This document shows positions 13,101 to 26,739 of a stretch of 64,000 nt of DNA, piece after piece (positions within the stretch are counted from its first letter, which is position 1; every line of letters begins with the position of its first letter). Position numbers and translations under genes: made by a program. Under the pieces are notes generated by a model. That model saw nothing but the letters and a program-made list of their open reading frames with translations. It did no database searches and was not told the origin of the DNA. The stretch comes from Hydractinia symbiolongicarpus (Eukaryota > Cnidaria > Hydrozoa > Anthoathecata > Hydractiniidae): contig NC_079880.1 of NCBI RefSeq assembly GCF_029227915.1, forward strand, positions 3,350,001 to 3,414,000. Reading direction: 5' to 3'.

Positions 13101-16100
13101 CACTAAAACGCATGAGACTTGTAGTTTTTAGAAATGTTTTCATTTTTGATGAGACGCTTAATGAAAGTTGTTTAATCGCCGGCAAACGAAAACCCGCGAT
13201 TTCCCGTAAATCCCGGGCTTGGCCCGTATAGTCGAATGTATACAAAGAAAGTACCCTGTGAGTAAACTCATTTCCCGAACGAATTTTTAAATTATTTTTT
13301 CACCACTAAAACGCATGAGACTTGTAGTTTTCAGAAATGTTTTCATTTTTTATGAGACGCTTAATAAAAGTGGTTTAATCGCCGGCAAACAAAAACCCGC
13401 GATTTCCCGTAAATCCCGGGCTTGGCCCGTATAGTCGAATGTATACAAAGAAAGTACCCTGTGAGTAAACTCATTTCCCGAACGATTTTTTAATTTATTT
13501 TTTCAACACTAAAACGCATGAGACTTGCAGTTTTCAAAAATGTTTTAATTTTTGATGAGACGCTGAATAAAAGAAGTTTAATCGCCGGCAAACGAAAACC
13601 TGCGATATCCCGTAAATCCCGAGTCGGCCCGTATAGTCGGATGTATACAAAGAAAGTACCCAGGGTGTAAACTCATTTCCCGAACGATTTTTTAAATTAT
13701 TATTTCACCACTAAAGCCCATGAGACTTGTAGTATTTAAAAATATTTTCATTTTTGATGAGACGCTTAATAAAAGTGGTTTAATCGCCGGCAAACGAAAA
13801 CCCGCGATTTCCGCGAAAATGTTTTCCTTTTTGATGAGACGCTTAATGAAAGAGGTTTAATCGCCGGCAAACGAAAACCCGCGATTTCCCGTAAATCCCG
13901 GGCTTGGCCCGTATAGTCGAATGTATACAAAGAAAGTACCCTGTGAGTAAACTCATTTCCAGAAGGATTTTTTAATTTATTTTTTCAACACTAAAACGCA
14001 TGAGACTTGTAGTTTTCAAAAATGTTTTCATTTTTGATGAGACGCTTAATGAAAGAGGTTTAATCGCCGGCAAACGAAAACCCGCGATTTCCCGTAAATC
14101 CCGGGCTTGGCCCGTATAGTCGAATGTATACAAAGAAAGTACCCTGTGAGTAAACTCATTTCCAGAACGATTTTTTAATTTATTTTTTCAACACTAAAAC
14201 GCATGAGACTTGTAGTTTTCAAAAATGTTTTAATTTTTGATGAGACGCTGAATAAAAGAAGTTTAATCGCCGGCAAACGAAAACCTGCGATTTCCCGTAA
14301 ATCCCGAGTCGGCCCGTATAGTCAAAAGTATACAAAGAAAGTACCCAGGGTGTAAACTCATTTCCCGAACGATTTTTTAAATTATTATTTCACCACTAAA
14401 GCCCATGAGACTTGTAGTATTTAAAAATATTTTCATTTTTGATGAGACGCTGAATAAAAGAAGTTTAATCGCGGGCAAACGAAAACCCGCAACTTCCCGT
14501 AAATCCCATCAAATCAAAAGTATACAAAGAAAGTACCCAGGGAGTAAACTCATTTCCCGAACGATTTTTTAAATTTTTTTTTCACCACTAAAACGCATGA
14601 GACTTGTAGTATTCAAAAATGTTTTCATTTTTGATGAGACGCTTAATGAAAGAGGTTTAATCGCCGGCAAACGAAAACCCGCGATTTCCCGTAAATCCCG
14701 GGCTTGGCCCGTATAGTCGAATGTATACAAAGAAAATACCCAGAGAGTAAACTCATTTCCCGAACGATTTTTTAAATTTTTTTTTCACCACTAAAACGCA
14801 TGAGACTTGTAGTTTTCAAAAATGTTTTCATTTTTGATGAGACGCTTAATGAAAGAGGTTTAATCGCCGGCAAACGAAAACCCGCGATTTCCCGTAAATC
14901 CCGGGCTTGGCCCGTATAGTCGAATGTATACAAAGAAAGTACCCAGAGAGTAAACTCATTTCCCGAACGATTTTTTAAATTTTTTTTTCACCACTAAAAC
15001 GCATATGACTTGTAGTTTTCAAAAATGTTTTCATTTTTGATGAGACGCTTAATGAAAGAGGTTTAATCGCCGGCAAACGAAAACCCGCGATTTCCCGTAA
15101 ATCCCGGGCTTGGCCCGTATTGTCGAATGTATACAAAGAAAGTACCCTGTGAGTAAACTCATTTCCAGAAGGATTTTTTAATTTATTTTTTCAACACTAA
15201 AACCCATGAGACTTGTAGTTTTCAAAAATGTTTTCATTTTTGATGAGACGCTTAATGAAAGAGGTTTAATCGCCGGCAAACGAAAACCCGCGATTTCCCG
15301 TAAATCCCGGGATTGGCCCGTATAGTCGAATGTATACAAAGAAAGTACCCTGTGAGTAAACTCATTTCCAGAACGATTTTTTAATTTATTTTTTCAACAC
15401 TAAAACGCATGAGACTTGTAGTTTTCAAAAATGTTTTAATTTTTGATGAGACGCTGAATAAAAGAAGTTTAATCGCCGGCAAACGAAAACCTGCGATTTC
15501 CCGTAAATCCCGAGTCGGCCCGTATAGTCAAAAGTATACAAAGAAAGTACCCAAGGTGTAAACTCATTTCCCGAACGATTTTTTAAATTATTATTTCACC
15601 ACTAAAGCCCATGAGACTTGTAGTATTTAAAAATATTTTCATTTTTGATGAGACGCTGAATAAAAGAAGTTTAATCGCCGGCAAGCGAAAACCCGCGACT
15701 TCCCGTAAATCCCGGGCTTGGCCCGTATAGTCGAATGTATACAAAGAAAATACCCAGAGAGTAAACTCATTTCCCGAACGATTTTTTAAATTTTTTTTTC
15801 ACCACTAAAACGCATGAGACTTGTAGTTTTCAAAAATGTTTTCATTTTTGATGAGACGCTTAATGAAAGAGGTTTAATCGCCGGCAAACGAAAACCCGCG
15901 ATTTCCCGTAAATCCCGGGCTTGGCCCGTATAGTCGAATGTATACAAAGAAAGTACCCAGAGAGTAAACTCATTTCCCGAACGATTTTTTAAATTTTTTT
16001 TTCACCACTAAAACGCATATGACTTGTAGTTTTCAAAAATGTTTTCATTTTTGATGAGACGCTTAATGAAAGAGGTTTAATCGCCGGCAAACGAAAACCC

Positions 16101-18224
16101 GCGATTTCCCGTAAATCCCGGGCTTGGCCCGTATTGTCGAATGTATACAAAGAAAGTACCCTGTGAGTAAACTCATTTCCAGAAGGATTTTTTAATTTAT
16201 TTTTTCAACACTAAAACCCATGAGACTTGTAGTTTTCAAAAATGTTTTCATTTTTGATGAGACGCTTAATGAAAGAGGTTTAATCGCCGGCAAACGAAAA
16301 CCCGCGATTTCCCGTAAATCCCGGGATTGGCCCGTATAGTCGAATGTATACAAAGAAAGTACCCTGTGAGTAAACTCATTTCCAGAACGATTTTTTAATT
16401 TATTTTTTCAACACTAAAACGCATGAGACTTGTAGTTTTCAAAAATGTTTTAATTTTTGATGAGACGCTGAATAAAAGAAGTTTAATCGCCGGCAAACGA
16501 AAACCTGCGATTTCCCGTAAATCCCGAGTCGGCCCGTATAGTCAAAAGTATACAAAGAAAGTACCCAAGGTGTAAACTCATTTCCCGAACGATTTTTTAA
16601 ATTATTATTTCACCACTAAAGCCCATGAGACTTGTAGTATTTAAAAATATTTTCATTTTTGATGAGACGCTGAATAAAAGAAGTTTAATCGCCGGCAAGC
16701 GAAAACCCGCGACTTCCCGTAAATCCCGGACTCAGCCCGTATAGTCAAAAGTATACAAAGAAAGTACCCAGGGAGTAAACTCATTTCCCGAACGATTTTT
16801 TAAATTATTTTTTCACCACTAAAACGCATGAGACTTGTAGTTTTCAAAAATGTTTTCATTTTTGATGAGACGCTGAATAAAAGAAGTTTAATCGCCGGCA
16901 AACGAAAACCTGCGATTTCCCGTAAATCCCGGACTCGGCCCGTATAGTCAAAAGTATACAAAGAAAGTACCCGGGGTGTAAACTCATTTCCCGAACGATT
17001 TTTTAAATTATTACTTCACCACTAAAGCCCATGAGACTTGTAGTTTTTAAAAATGTTTTCATTTTTGATGAAACGCTGAATAAAAGAAGTTTAATTGCCG
17101 GCAAACGAAAACCCGCGACTTCCCGTAAATCCCGGACTCGGCCCGTATAGTCAAAAGTATACAAAGAAAGTACCCAGGGAGTAAACTCATTTCCCGAACG
17201 ATTTTTTAAATTAATTTTCACCACTAAAACGCATGAGACTTGTAGTTTTTAGAAATGTTTTCATTTTTGATGAGACGCTTAATGAAAGTTGTTTAATCGC
17301 TGGCAAACGAAAACCCGCGATTTCCCGTAAATCCCGGGCTTGGCCCGTATAGTCGAATGTATACAAAGAAAGTACCCTGTGAGTAAACTCATTTCCCGAA
17401 CGAATTTTTAAATTATTTTTTCACCACTAAAACGCATGAGACTTGTAGTTTTCAGAAATGTTTTCATTTTTTATGAGACGCTTAATAAAAGTGGTTTAAT
17501 CGCCGGCAAACAAAAACCCGCGATTTCCCGTAAATCCCGGGCTTGGCCCATATAGTCGAATGTATACAAAGAAAGTACCCAGAGAGTAAACTCATTTCCC
17601 GAACGATTTTTTAAATTTTTTTTTTCACCACTAAAACGCATGAGACTTGTAGTTTTCAAAAATGTTTTCATTTTTGATGAGACGCTTAATGAAAGAGGTT
17701 TAATCGCCGACAAACGAAAACCCGCGATTTCCCGTAAATCTCGGGCTTGGCCCGTATAGTCGAATGTATACAAAGAAAGTACCCTGTGAGTAAACTCATT
17801 TCCAGAAGGATTTTTTAATTTATTTTTTCAACACTAAAGCCCATGAGACTTGTAGTTTTTAAAATGTTTTCATTTTTGATGAGACGCTGAATAAAAGAAG
17901 TTTAATCGCTGGCAAACGAAAACCTGCGATTTCACGTAAATCCCGGACTCGGCCCGTATAGTCAAAAGTATACAAAGAAAGTACCCGGCGTGTAAACTCA
18001 TTTCCCGAACGATTTTTTAAATTATTATTTCACCACTAAAGCCCATGAGACTTGTAGTTTTTAAAATGTTTTCATTTTTGATGAGACGCTGAATAAAAGA
18101 AGTTTAATTGCCGGCAAACGAAAACCCGCGACTTCCCGTAAATCCCGGACTCGGCCCGTATAGTCAAAAGTATACAAAGAAAGTACCCAGGGAGTAAACT
18201 CATTTCCCGAACGATTTTTTAAAT

Positions 18225-19300
18225 TAATTTTCACCACTAAAACGCATGAGACTTGTGGTTTTCAGAATTGTTTTCATTTTTGATGAGACGCTTAATAAAA
18301 GTTGTTTAATCGCCGGCAAACGAAAACCCGCGATTTCCCGTAAATCCCGGGCTTGGCCCGTATAGTCGAATGTATACAAAGAAAGTACCCTGTGAGTAAA
18401 CCCATTTCCCGAACGATTTTTTAAATTATTTTTTCACCACTAAAACGCATAAGACTTGTAGTTTTCAGAAATGTTTTCATTTTTGATGAGACGCTGAATA
18501 AAAGAAGTTTAATTGCCGGCAAACGAAAACCCGCGACTTCCCGTAAATCCCGGACTCGGCCCGTATAGTCAAAAGTATACAAAGAAAGTACCCAGGGAGT
18601 AAACTCATTTCCCGAACGATTTTTTAAATTAATTTTCACCACTAAAACGCATGAGACTTGTGGTTTTCAGAATTGTTTTCATTTTTGATGAGACGCTTAA
18701 TAAAAGTTGTTTAATCGCCGGCAAACGAAAACCCGCGATTTCCCGTAAATCCCGGGCTTGGCCCGTATAGTCGAATGTATACAAAGAAAGTACCCTGTGA
18801 GTAAACCCATTTCCCGAACGATTTTTTAAATTATTTTTTCACCACTAAAACGCATAAGACTTGTAGTTTTCAGAAATGTTTTCATTTTTGATGAGACGCT
18901 GAATAAAAGAAGTTTAATTGCCGGCAAACGAAAACCCGCGACTTCCCGTAAATCCCGGACTCGGCCCGTATAGTCAAAAGTATACAAAGAAAGTACCCAG
19001 GGAGTAAACTCATTTCCCGAACGATTTTTTAAATTAATTTTCACCACTAAAACGCATGAGACTTGTGGTTTTCAGAATTGTTTTCATTTTTGATGAGACG
19101 CTTAATAAAAGTTGTTTAATCGCCGGCAAACGAAAACCCGCGATTTCCCGTAAATCCCGGGCTTGGCCCGTATAGTCGAATGTATACAAAGAAAGTACCC
19201 TGTGAGTAAACCCATTTCCCGAACGATTTTTTAAATTATTTTTTCACCACTAAAACGCATAAGACTTGTAGTTTTCAGAAATGTTTTCATTTTTGATGAG
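18225..19300. repeat. Triplicated 405-bp dimer
   Basis: The variant ACTTGTGGTTTTCAGAATTG recurs near 18250, 18655 and 19060, and CGCATAAGACTTG near 18447, 18852 and 19257, each 405 bp apart (two monomers). The three copies look almost identical, pointing to a very recent local amplification of a dimer. Confidence 0.85.
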
Positions 19301-22300
19301 ACGCTTAATAAAAGTGGTTTAATCGCCGGCAAACGAAAACCCGCGATTTCCCGTAAATCCCAGGCTTGGCCCGTATAGTCGAATGTATACAAAGAAAGTA
19401 CCCTGTGAGTAAACTCATTTCCAAAACGATTTTTTAAATTATCTTTTCACCACTAAAACGCTTGAGACTTGTAGTTTTCAAAAATGTTTTCATTTTTGAT
19501 GAGACGCTGAATAAAAGAAGTTTAATCGCCGGCAAACGAAAACCCGCCATTTCCCGTAAACCCCGGACTCGGCCCGCATAGTCAAAAGTATACAAAGAAA
19601 GTACCCAGGGAGTAAACTCATTTCCCGAACGATTTTTTAAATTATTTTTTCACCACTAAATCGCATGAGACTTGTAGTTTTCAAAAATGTTTTCATTTTT
19701 GATGAGACGCTGAATAAAAGAAGTTTAATCGCCGGCAAACGAAAACCTGCGATTTCCCGTAAATCCCGGACTCGGCCCGTATAGTCAAAAGTATACAAAG
19801 AAAGTACCCAGGGTGTAAACTCATTTCCCGAACGATTTTTTAAATTATTATTTCACCACTAAAGCCCATGAGACTTGTAGTATTTAAAAATATTTTCATT
19901 TTTGATGAGACGCTGAATAAAAGAAGTTTAATCGCCGGCAAACGAAAACCCGCGACTTGCCGTAAATCCCGGACTCGGCCCGTATTGTCAAAAGTATACA
20001 AAGAAAGTACCCAGGGAGTAAACTCATTTCCCGAACGATTTTTTAAATTAATTTTCACCACTAAAACGCATGAGACTTGTAGTTTTCAGAAATGTTTTCA
20101 TTTTTGATGAGACGCTTAATGAAAGTTGTTTAATCGCCGGCAAACGAAAACCCGCGATTTCCCGTAAATCCCGGGCTTAACCCGTATAGTCGAATGTATA
20201 CAAAGAAAGTACCCTGTGAGTAAACTCATTTCCAGAACGATTTTTTAATTTATTTTTTCAACACTAAAACGCATGAGACTTGTAGTTTTCAAAAATGTTT
20301 TCATTTTTGATGAGACGCTTAATGAAAGAGGTTTAATTGCCGGCAAACGAAAACCCGAGATTTCCCGTAAATCCCGGGCTTGGCCCGTATAGTCAAAAGT
20401 ATACAAAGATAGTACCCAGGGAGTAAACTCATTTCCCGAACGATTTTTTAAATTATTATTTCACCACTAAAGCCCATGAGACTTGTAGTTTTTAAAAATG
20501 TTTTCATTTTTGATGAGACGCTGAATAAAAGAAGGTTAATTGCCGGCAAACGAAAACCCGCGACTTCCCGTAAATCCCGGGCTTGGCCCGTATAGTCGAA
20601 TGTATACAAAGAAAGTATCCTGTGAGTAAACTCATTTCCCGAACGAATTTTTAAATTATTTTTTCACCACTAAAGCCCATGAGACTTGTAGTATTTAAAA
20701 ATATTTTCATTTTTGATGAGACGCTGAATAAAAGAAGTTTAATCGCCAGCAATCGAAAACCCGCGACTTCCCGTAAATCCCGGACTCGGCCCGTATTGTC
20801 AAAAGTATACAAAGAAAGTACCCAGGGAGTAAACTCATTTCCCGAACGATTTTTTAAATTAATTTTCACCACTAAAACGCATGAGACTTGTAGTTTTCAG
20901 AAATGTTTTCATTTTTGATGAGACGCTGAATAAAAGAAGTTTAATCGCCGGCAAACGAAAACCTGAGATTTCCCGTAAATCCCGGACTCGGCCCGTATAG
21001 TGAAAAGTATACAAAGAAAGTACCCGGGGTGTAAACTCATTTCCCGAACGATTTTTTAAATTATTATTTCACCACTAAAGCCCATGCGACTTGTAGTTTT
21101 TAAAAATGTTTTCATTTTTGATGAGACGCTGAATAAAAGAAGTTTAATTGCCGGCAAACGAAAACCCGCGACTTCCCGTAAATCCCGGACTCGGCGGGTA
21201 TAGTCAAAAGTATACAAAGAAAGTACCCAGGGAGTAAACTCATTTCCCGAACGATTTTTTAAATTAATTTTCACCACTAAAACGCATGAGACTTGTGGTT
21301 TTCAGAAATATTTTCATTTTTGATGAGACGCTTAATAAAAGTTGTTTAATCGCCGGCAAACGAAAACCCGCGATTTCCAGTAAATCCCGGGCTTGGCACG
21401 TATAGTCGAATGTATACAAAGAAAGTACCCTGTGAGTAAACCCATTTCTCGAACGAATTTTTAAATTATTTTTTCACCACTAAAACGCATGAGACTTGTA
21501 GTTTTCAGAAATGTTTTCATTTTTGATGAGACGCTTAATGAAAGAAGTTTAATCGCCGGCAAACGAAAACCCGAGATTTCCCGTAAATCCCGGGCTTGGC
21601 CCGTATAGTCAAAAGTATACAAAGATAGTACCCAGGGAGTAAACTCATTTCCCGAACGATTTTTTAAATTATTATTTCACCACTAAAGGCCATGAGATTT
21701 GTAGTTTTTAAAAATGTTTTCATTTTTGATGAGACGCTGAATAAAAGAAGTTTAATTGCCGGCAAACGAAAACCCGCGACTTCCCGTAAATCCCGGACTC
21801 GGCCCGTATAGTCAAAAGTATACAAAGAAAGTACCCAGGGAGAAAACTCATTTCCCGAACGATTTTTTAAATTAATTTTCACCACTAAAACGCATGAGAC
21901 TTGTAGTTTTCAGAATTGTTTTCATTTTTGATGAGACGCTTAATGAAAGTTGTTAAATCACCGGCAAACGAAAACCCGCGATTTCCCGTAAATCCCGGGC
22001 TTGGCCCGTATAGTCAAATGTATACAAAGAAAGTACCCTGTGAGTAAACTCATTTCCCGAACGAATTTTTAAATTATTTTGTCACCACTAAAACGTATGA
22101 GACTTGTAGTTTTCAGACATGTTTTCATTTTTGATGAGACGCCTAATAAAAGAGGTTTAATCGCCGGCAAACGAAATCCCGCGATTTCCCGTAAATCCCG
22201 GGCTTGGCCCGTATAGTCGAATGTATACAAAGAAAGTACCCAGAGAGTAAACTCATTTCCCGAACGATTTTTTAAATTTTTTTTTCACCACTAAAACGCA

Positions 22301-25300
22301 TGAGACTTGTAGTTTTCAAAAATGTTTTCATTTTTGATGAGACGCTGAATAAAAGAAGCTTAATCGCCGGCAAACGAGAACCTGCGATTTCCCGTAAATC
22401 CTGAGTCGGCCCGTATAGTCAAAAGTATACAAAGAAAGTACCCAGGGTGTAAACTCCTTTCCCGAACGATTTTTTTAATTATTATTTCACCACTAAAGCC
22501 CATGAGACTTGTAGTATTTAAAAATATTTTCATTTTTGATGAGACGCTGAATAAAAGAAGTTTAATCGCCGGCAAACGAAAACCCGCGACTTCCCGTAAA
22601 TCCCGGACTCAGCCCGTATAGTCAAAAGTATACAAAGAAAGTACCCAGGGAGTAAACTCATTTCCCGAACGATTTTTTAAATTATTTTTTCACCACTAAA
22701 AGGCATGAGACTTGTAGTTTTCAAAAATGTTTTCATTTTTGATGAGACGCTGAATAAAAGAAGTTTAATCGCCGGCAAACGAAAACCTGCGATTTCCCGT
22801 AAATTCCGGACTCGGCCCGTATAGTCAAAAGTATACAAAGAAAGTACCCGGGGTGTAAACTCATTTCCCGAACGATTTTTTAAATTAATTTTCACCACTA
22901 AAACGCATGAGACTTGTAGTTTTCAGAAATGTTTTCATTTTTCATGAGACGCTTAATGAAAGTTGTTAAATCGCCGGCAAACGAAAACCCGCGACTTCCC
23001 GTAAATCCTGGACTCGGCCCGTATAGTCAAAAGTATACAAAGAAAGTACCCAGGGAGTAAACTCATTTCCCGAACGATTTTTTAAATTAATTTTCACCAC
23101 TAAAACGCATGAGACTTGTGGTTTTCAGAATTGTTTTCATTTTTGATGAGACGCTTAATAAAAGTTGTTTAATCGCCGGCAAACGAAAACCCGCGATTTC
23201 CCGTAAATCCCGGGCTTGGCCCGTATAGTCGAATGTATACAAAGAAAGTACCCTGTGAGTAAACCCATTTCCCGAACGAATTTTTAAATTATTTTTTCAC
23301 CACTAAAACGCATAAGACTTGTAGTTTTCAGAAATGTTTTCATTTTTGATGAGACGCTTAATAAAAGTGGTTTAATCGCCGGCAAACGAAAACCCGCGAT
23401 TTCCCGTAAATCCCGGGCTTGGCCCGTATAGTCGAATGTATACAAAGAAAGTACCCTGTGAGTAAACTCATTTCCAAAACGATTTTTTAAATTATCTTTT
23501 CACCACTAAAACGCTTGAGACTTATAGTTTTCAAAAATGTTTTCATTTTTGATGAGACGCTGAATAAAAGATGTTTAATCGCCGGCAAACGAAAACCCGC
23601 CATTTCCCGTAAACCCCGGACTCGGCCCGCATAGTCAAAAGTATACAAAGAAAGTACCCAGGGAGTAAACTCATTTCCCGAACGATTTTTTAAATTATTT
23701 TTTCACCACTAAATTGCATGAGACTTGTAGTTTTCAAAAATGTTTTCATTTTTGATGAGACGCTGAATAAAAGAAGTTTAATCGCCGGCAAACGAAAACC
23801 TGCGATTTCCCGTAAATCCCGGACTCGGCCCGTATAGTCAAAAGTATACAAAGAAAGTACCCAGGGTGTAAACTCATTTCCCGAACGATTTTTTAAATTA
23901 TTATTTCACCACTAAAGCCCATGAGACTTGTAGTATTTAAAAGTATTTTCATTTTTGATGAGACGCTGAATAAAAGAAGTTTAATCGCCCGCAAACGAAA
24001 ACCTGCGATTTCCCGTAAATCCCGGACTCGGCCCGTATAGTCAAAAGTATACAAAGAAAGTACCCAGGGTGTAAACTCATTTCCCGAACGATTTTTTAAA
24101 TTATTATTTCACCACTAAAGCCCATGAGACTTGTAGTATTTAAAAATATTTTCATTTTTGATGAGACGCTGAATAAAAGAAGTTTAATCGCCGGCAAACG
24201 AAAACCCGCGACTTGCCGTAAATCCGGGACTCGGCCCGTATTGTCAAAAGTATACAAAGAAAGTACCCAGGGAGTAAACTCATTTCCCGAACGATTTTTT
24301 AAATTAATTTTCACCACTAAAACGCATGAGACTTGTAGTTTTCAGAAATGTTTTCATTTTTGATGAGACGCTTAAAGAAAGTTCTTTAATCGCCGGCAAA
24401 CGAAATCCCGCGATTTCCCGTAAATCCCGGGCTTGGCCCGTATAGTCGAATGTATACAAAGAAAGTACCCAGAGAGTAAACTCATTTCCCGAACGATTTT
24501 TTAAATTTTTTTTTCACCACTAAAAACGCATGAGACTTGTAGTTTTCAAAAATGTTTTCATTTTTGATGAGACGCTGAATAAAAGAAGCTTAATCGCCGG
24601 CAAACGAGAACCTGCGATTTCCCGTAAATCCTGAGTCGGCCCGTATAGTCAAAAGTATACAAAGAAAGTACCCAGGGTGTAAACTCCTTTCCCGAACGAT
24701 TTTTTTAATTATTATTTCACCACTAAAGCCCATGAGACTTGTAGTATTTAAAAATATTTTCATTTTTGATGAGACGCTGAATAAAAGAAGTTTAATCGCC
24801 GGCAAACGAAAACCCGCGACTTCCCGTAAATCCCGGACTCAGCCCGTATAGTCAAAAGTATACAAAGAAAGTACCCAGGGAGTAAACTCATTTCCCGAAC
24901 GATTTTTTAAATTATTTTTTCACCACTAAAAGGCATGAGACTTGTAGTTTTCAAAAATGTTTTCATTTTTGATGAGACGCTTAATGAAAGAGGTTTAATT
25001 GCCGGCAAACGAAAACCCGAGATTTCCCGTAAATCCCGGGCTTGGCCCGTATAGTCAAAAGTATACAAAGATAGTACCCAGGGAGTAAACTCATTTCCCG
25101 AACGATTTTTTAAATTATTATTTCACCACTAAAGCCCATGAGACTTGTAGTTTTTAAAAATGTTTTCATTTTTGATGAGACGCTGAATAAAAGAAGTTTA
25201 ATTGCCGGCAAACGAAAACCCGCGACTTCCCGTAAATTCCGGGCTTGGCCCGTATAGTCGAATGTATACAAAGAAAGTACCCTGTGAGTAAACCCATTTC

Positions 25301-26739
25301 CCGAACGAATTTTTAAATTATTTTTTCACCACTAAAACGCATAAGACTTGTAGTTTTCAGAAATGTTTTCATTTTTGATGAGACGCTTAATAAAAGTGGT
25401 TTAATCGCCGGCAAACGAAAACCAGCGATTTCCCGTAAATCCCGGGCTTGGCCCGTATAGTCGAATGTATACAAAGAAAGTACCCTGTGAGTAAACTCAT
25501 TTCCAAAACGATTTTTTAAATTATCTTTTCACCACTAAAACGCTTGAGACTTATAGTTTTCAAAAATGTTTTCATTTTTGATGAGACGCTGAATAAAAGA
25601 AGTTTAATCGCCGGCAAACGAAAACCCGCCATTTCCCGTAAACCCCGGACTCGGCCCGCATAGTCAAAAGTATACAAAGAAAGTACCCAGGGAGTAAACT
25701 CATTTCCCGAACGATTTTTTAAATTATTTTTTCACCACTAAATCGCATGAGACTTGTAGTTTTCAAAAATGTTTTCATTTTTGATGAGACGCTGAATAAA
25801 AGAAGTTTAATCGCCGGCAAACGAAAACCTGCGATTTCCCGTAAATCCCGGACTCGGCCCGTATAGTCAAAAGTATACAAAGAAAGTACCCAGGGTGTAA
25901 ACTCATTTCCCGAACGATTTTTTAAATTATTATTTCACCACTAAAGCCCATGAGACTTGTAGTATTTAAAAGTATTTTCATTTTTGATGAGACGCTGAAT
26001 AAAAGAAGTTTAATCGCCCGCAAACGAAAACCTGCGATTTCCCGTAAATCCCGGACTCGGCCCGTATAGTCAAAAGTATACAAAGAAAGTACCCAGGGTG
26101 TAAACTCATTTCCCGAACGATTTTTTAAATTATTATTTCACCACTAAAGCCCATGAGACTTGTAGTATTTAAAAATATTTTCATTTTTGATGAGACGCTG
26201 AATAAAAGAAGTTTAATCGCCGGCAAACGAAAACCCGCGACTTGCCGTAAATCCCGGACTCGGCCCGTATTGTCAAAAGTATACAAAGAAAGTACCCAGG
26301 GAGTAAACTCATTTCCCGAACGATTTTTTAAATTAATTTTCACCACTAAAACGCATGAGACTTGTAGTTTTCAGAAATGTTTTCATTTTTGATGAGACGC
26401 TTAATGAAAGTTGTTTAATCGCCGGCAAACGAAAACCCGCGATTTCCCGTAAATCCCGGGCTTGGCCCGTATAGTCGAATGTATACAAAGAAAGTACCCT
26501 GTGAGTAAACTCATTTCCAGAACGATTTTTTAATTTATTTTTTCAACACTAAAACGCATGAGACTTGTAGTTTTCAAAAATGTTTTCATTTTTGATGAGA
26601 CGCTTAATGAAAGAGGTTTAATTGCCGGCAAACGAAAACCCGAAATTTCCCGTAAATCCCGGGCTTGGCCCGTATAGTCAAAAGTATACAAAGATAGTAC
26701 CCAGGGAGTAAACTCATTTCCCGAACGATTTTTTAAATT

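Noticed and set aside
19868-20107. Rightward 79-codon frames (MRLVVFKNIFIFDETLNKR...) in the left array
   Set aside because: These are the opposite strand of the same monomers, overlapping the leftward frames, and depend on which monomer subtypes adjoin. No independent evidence of coding.
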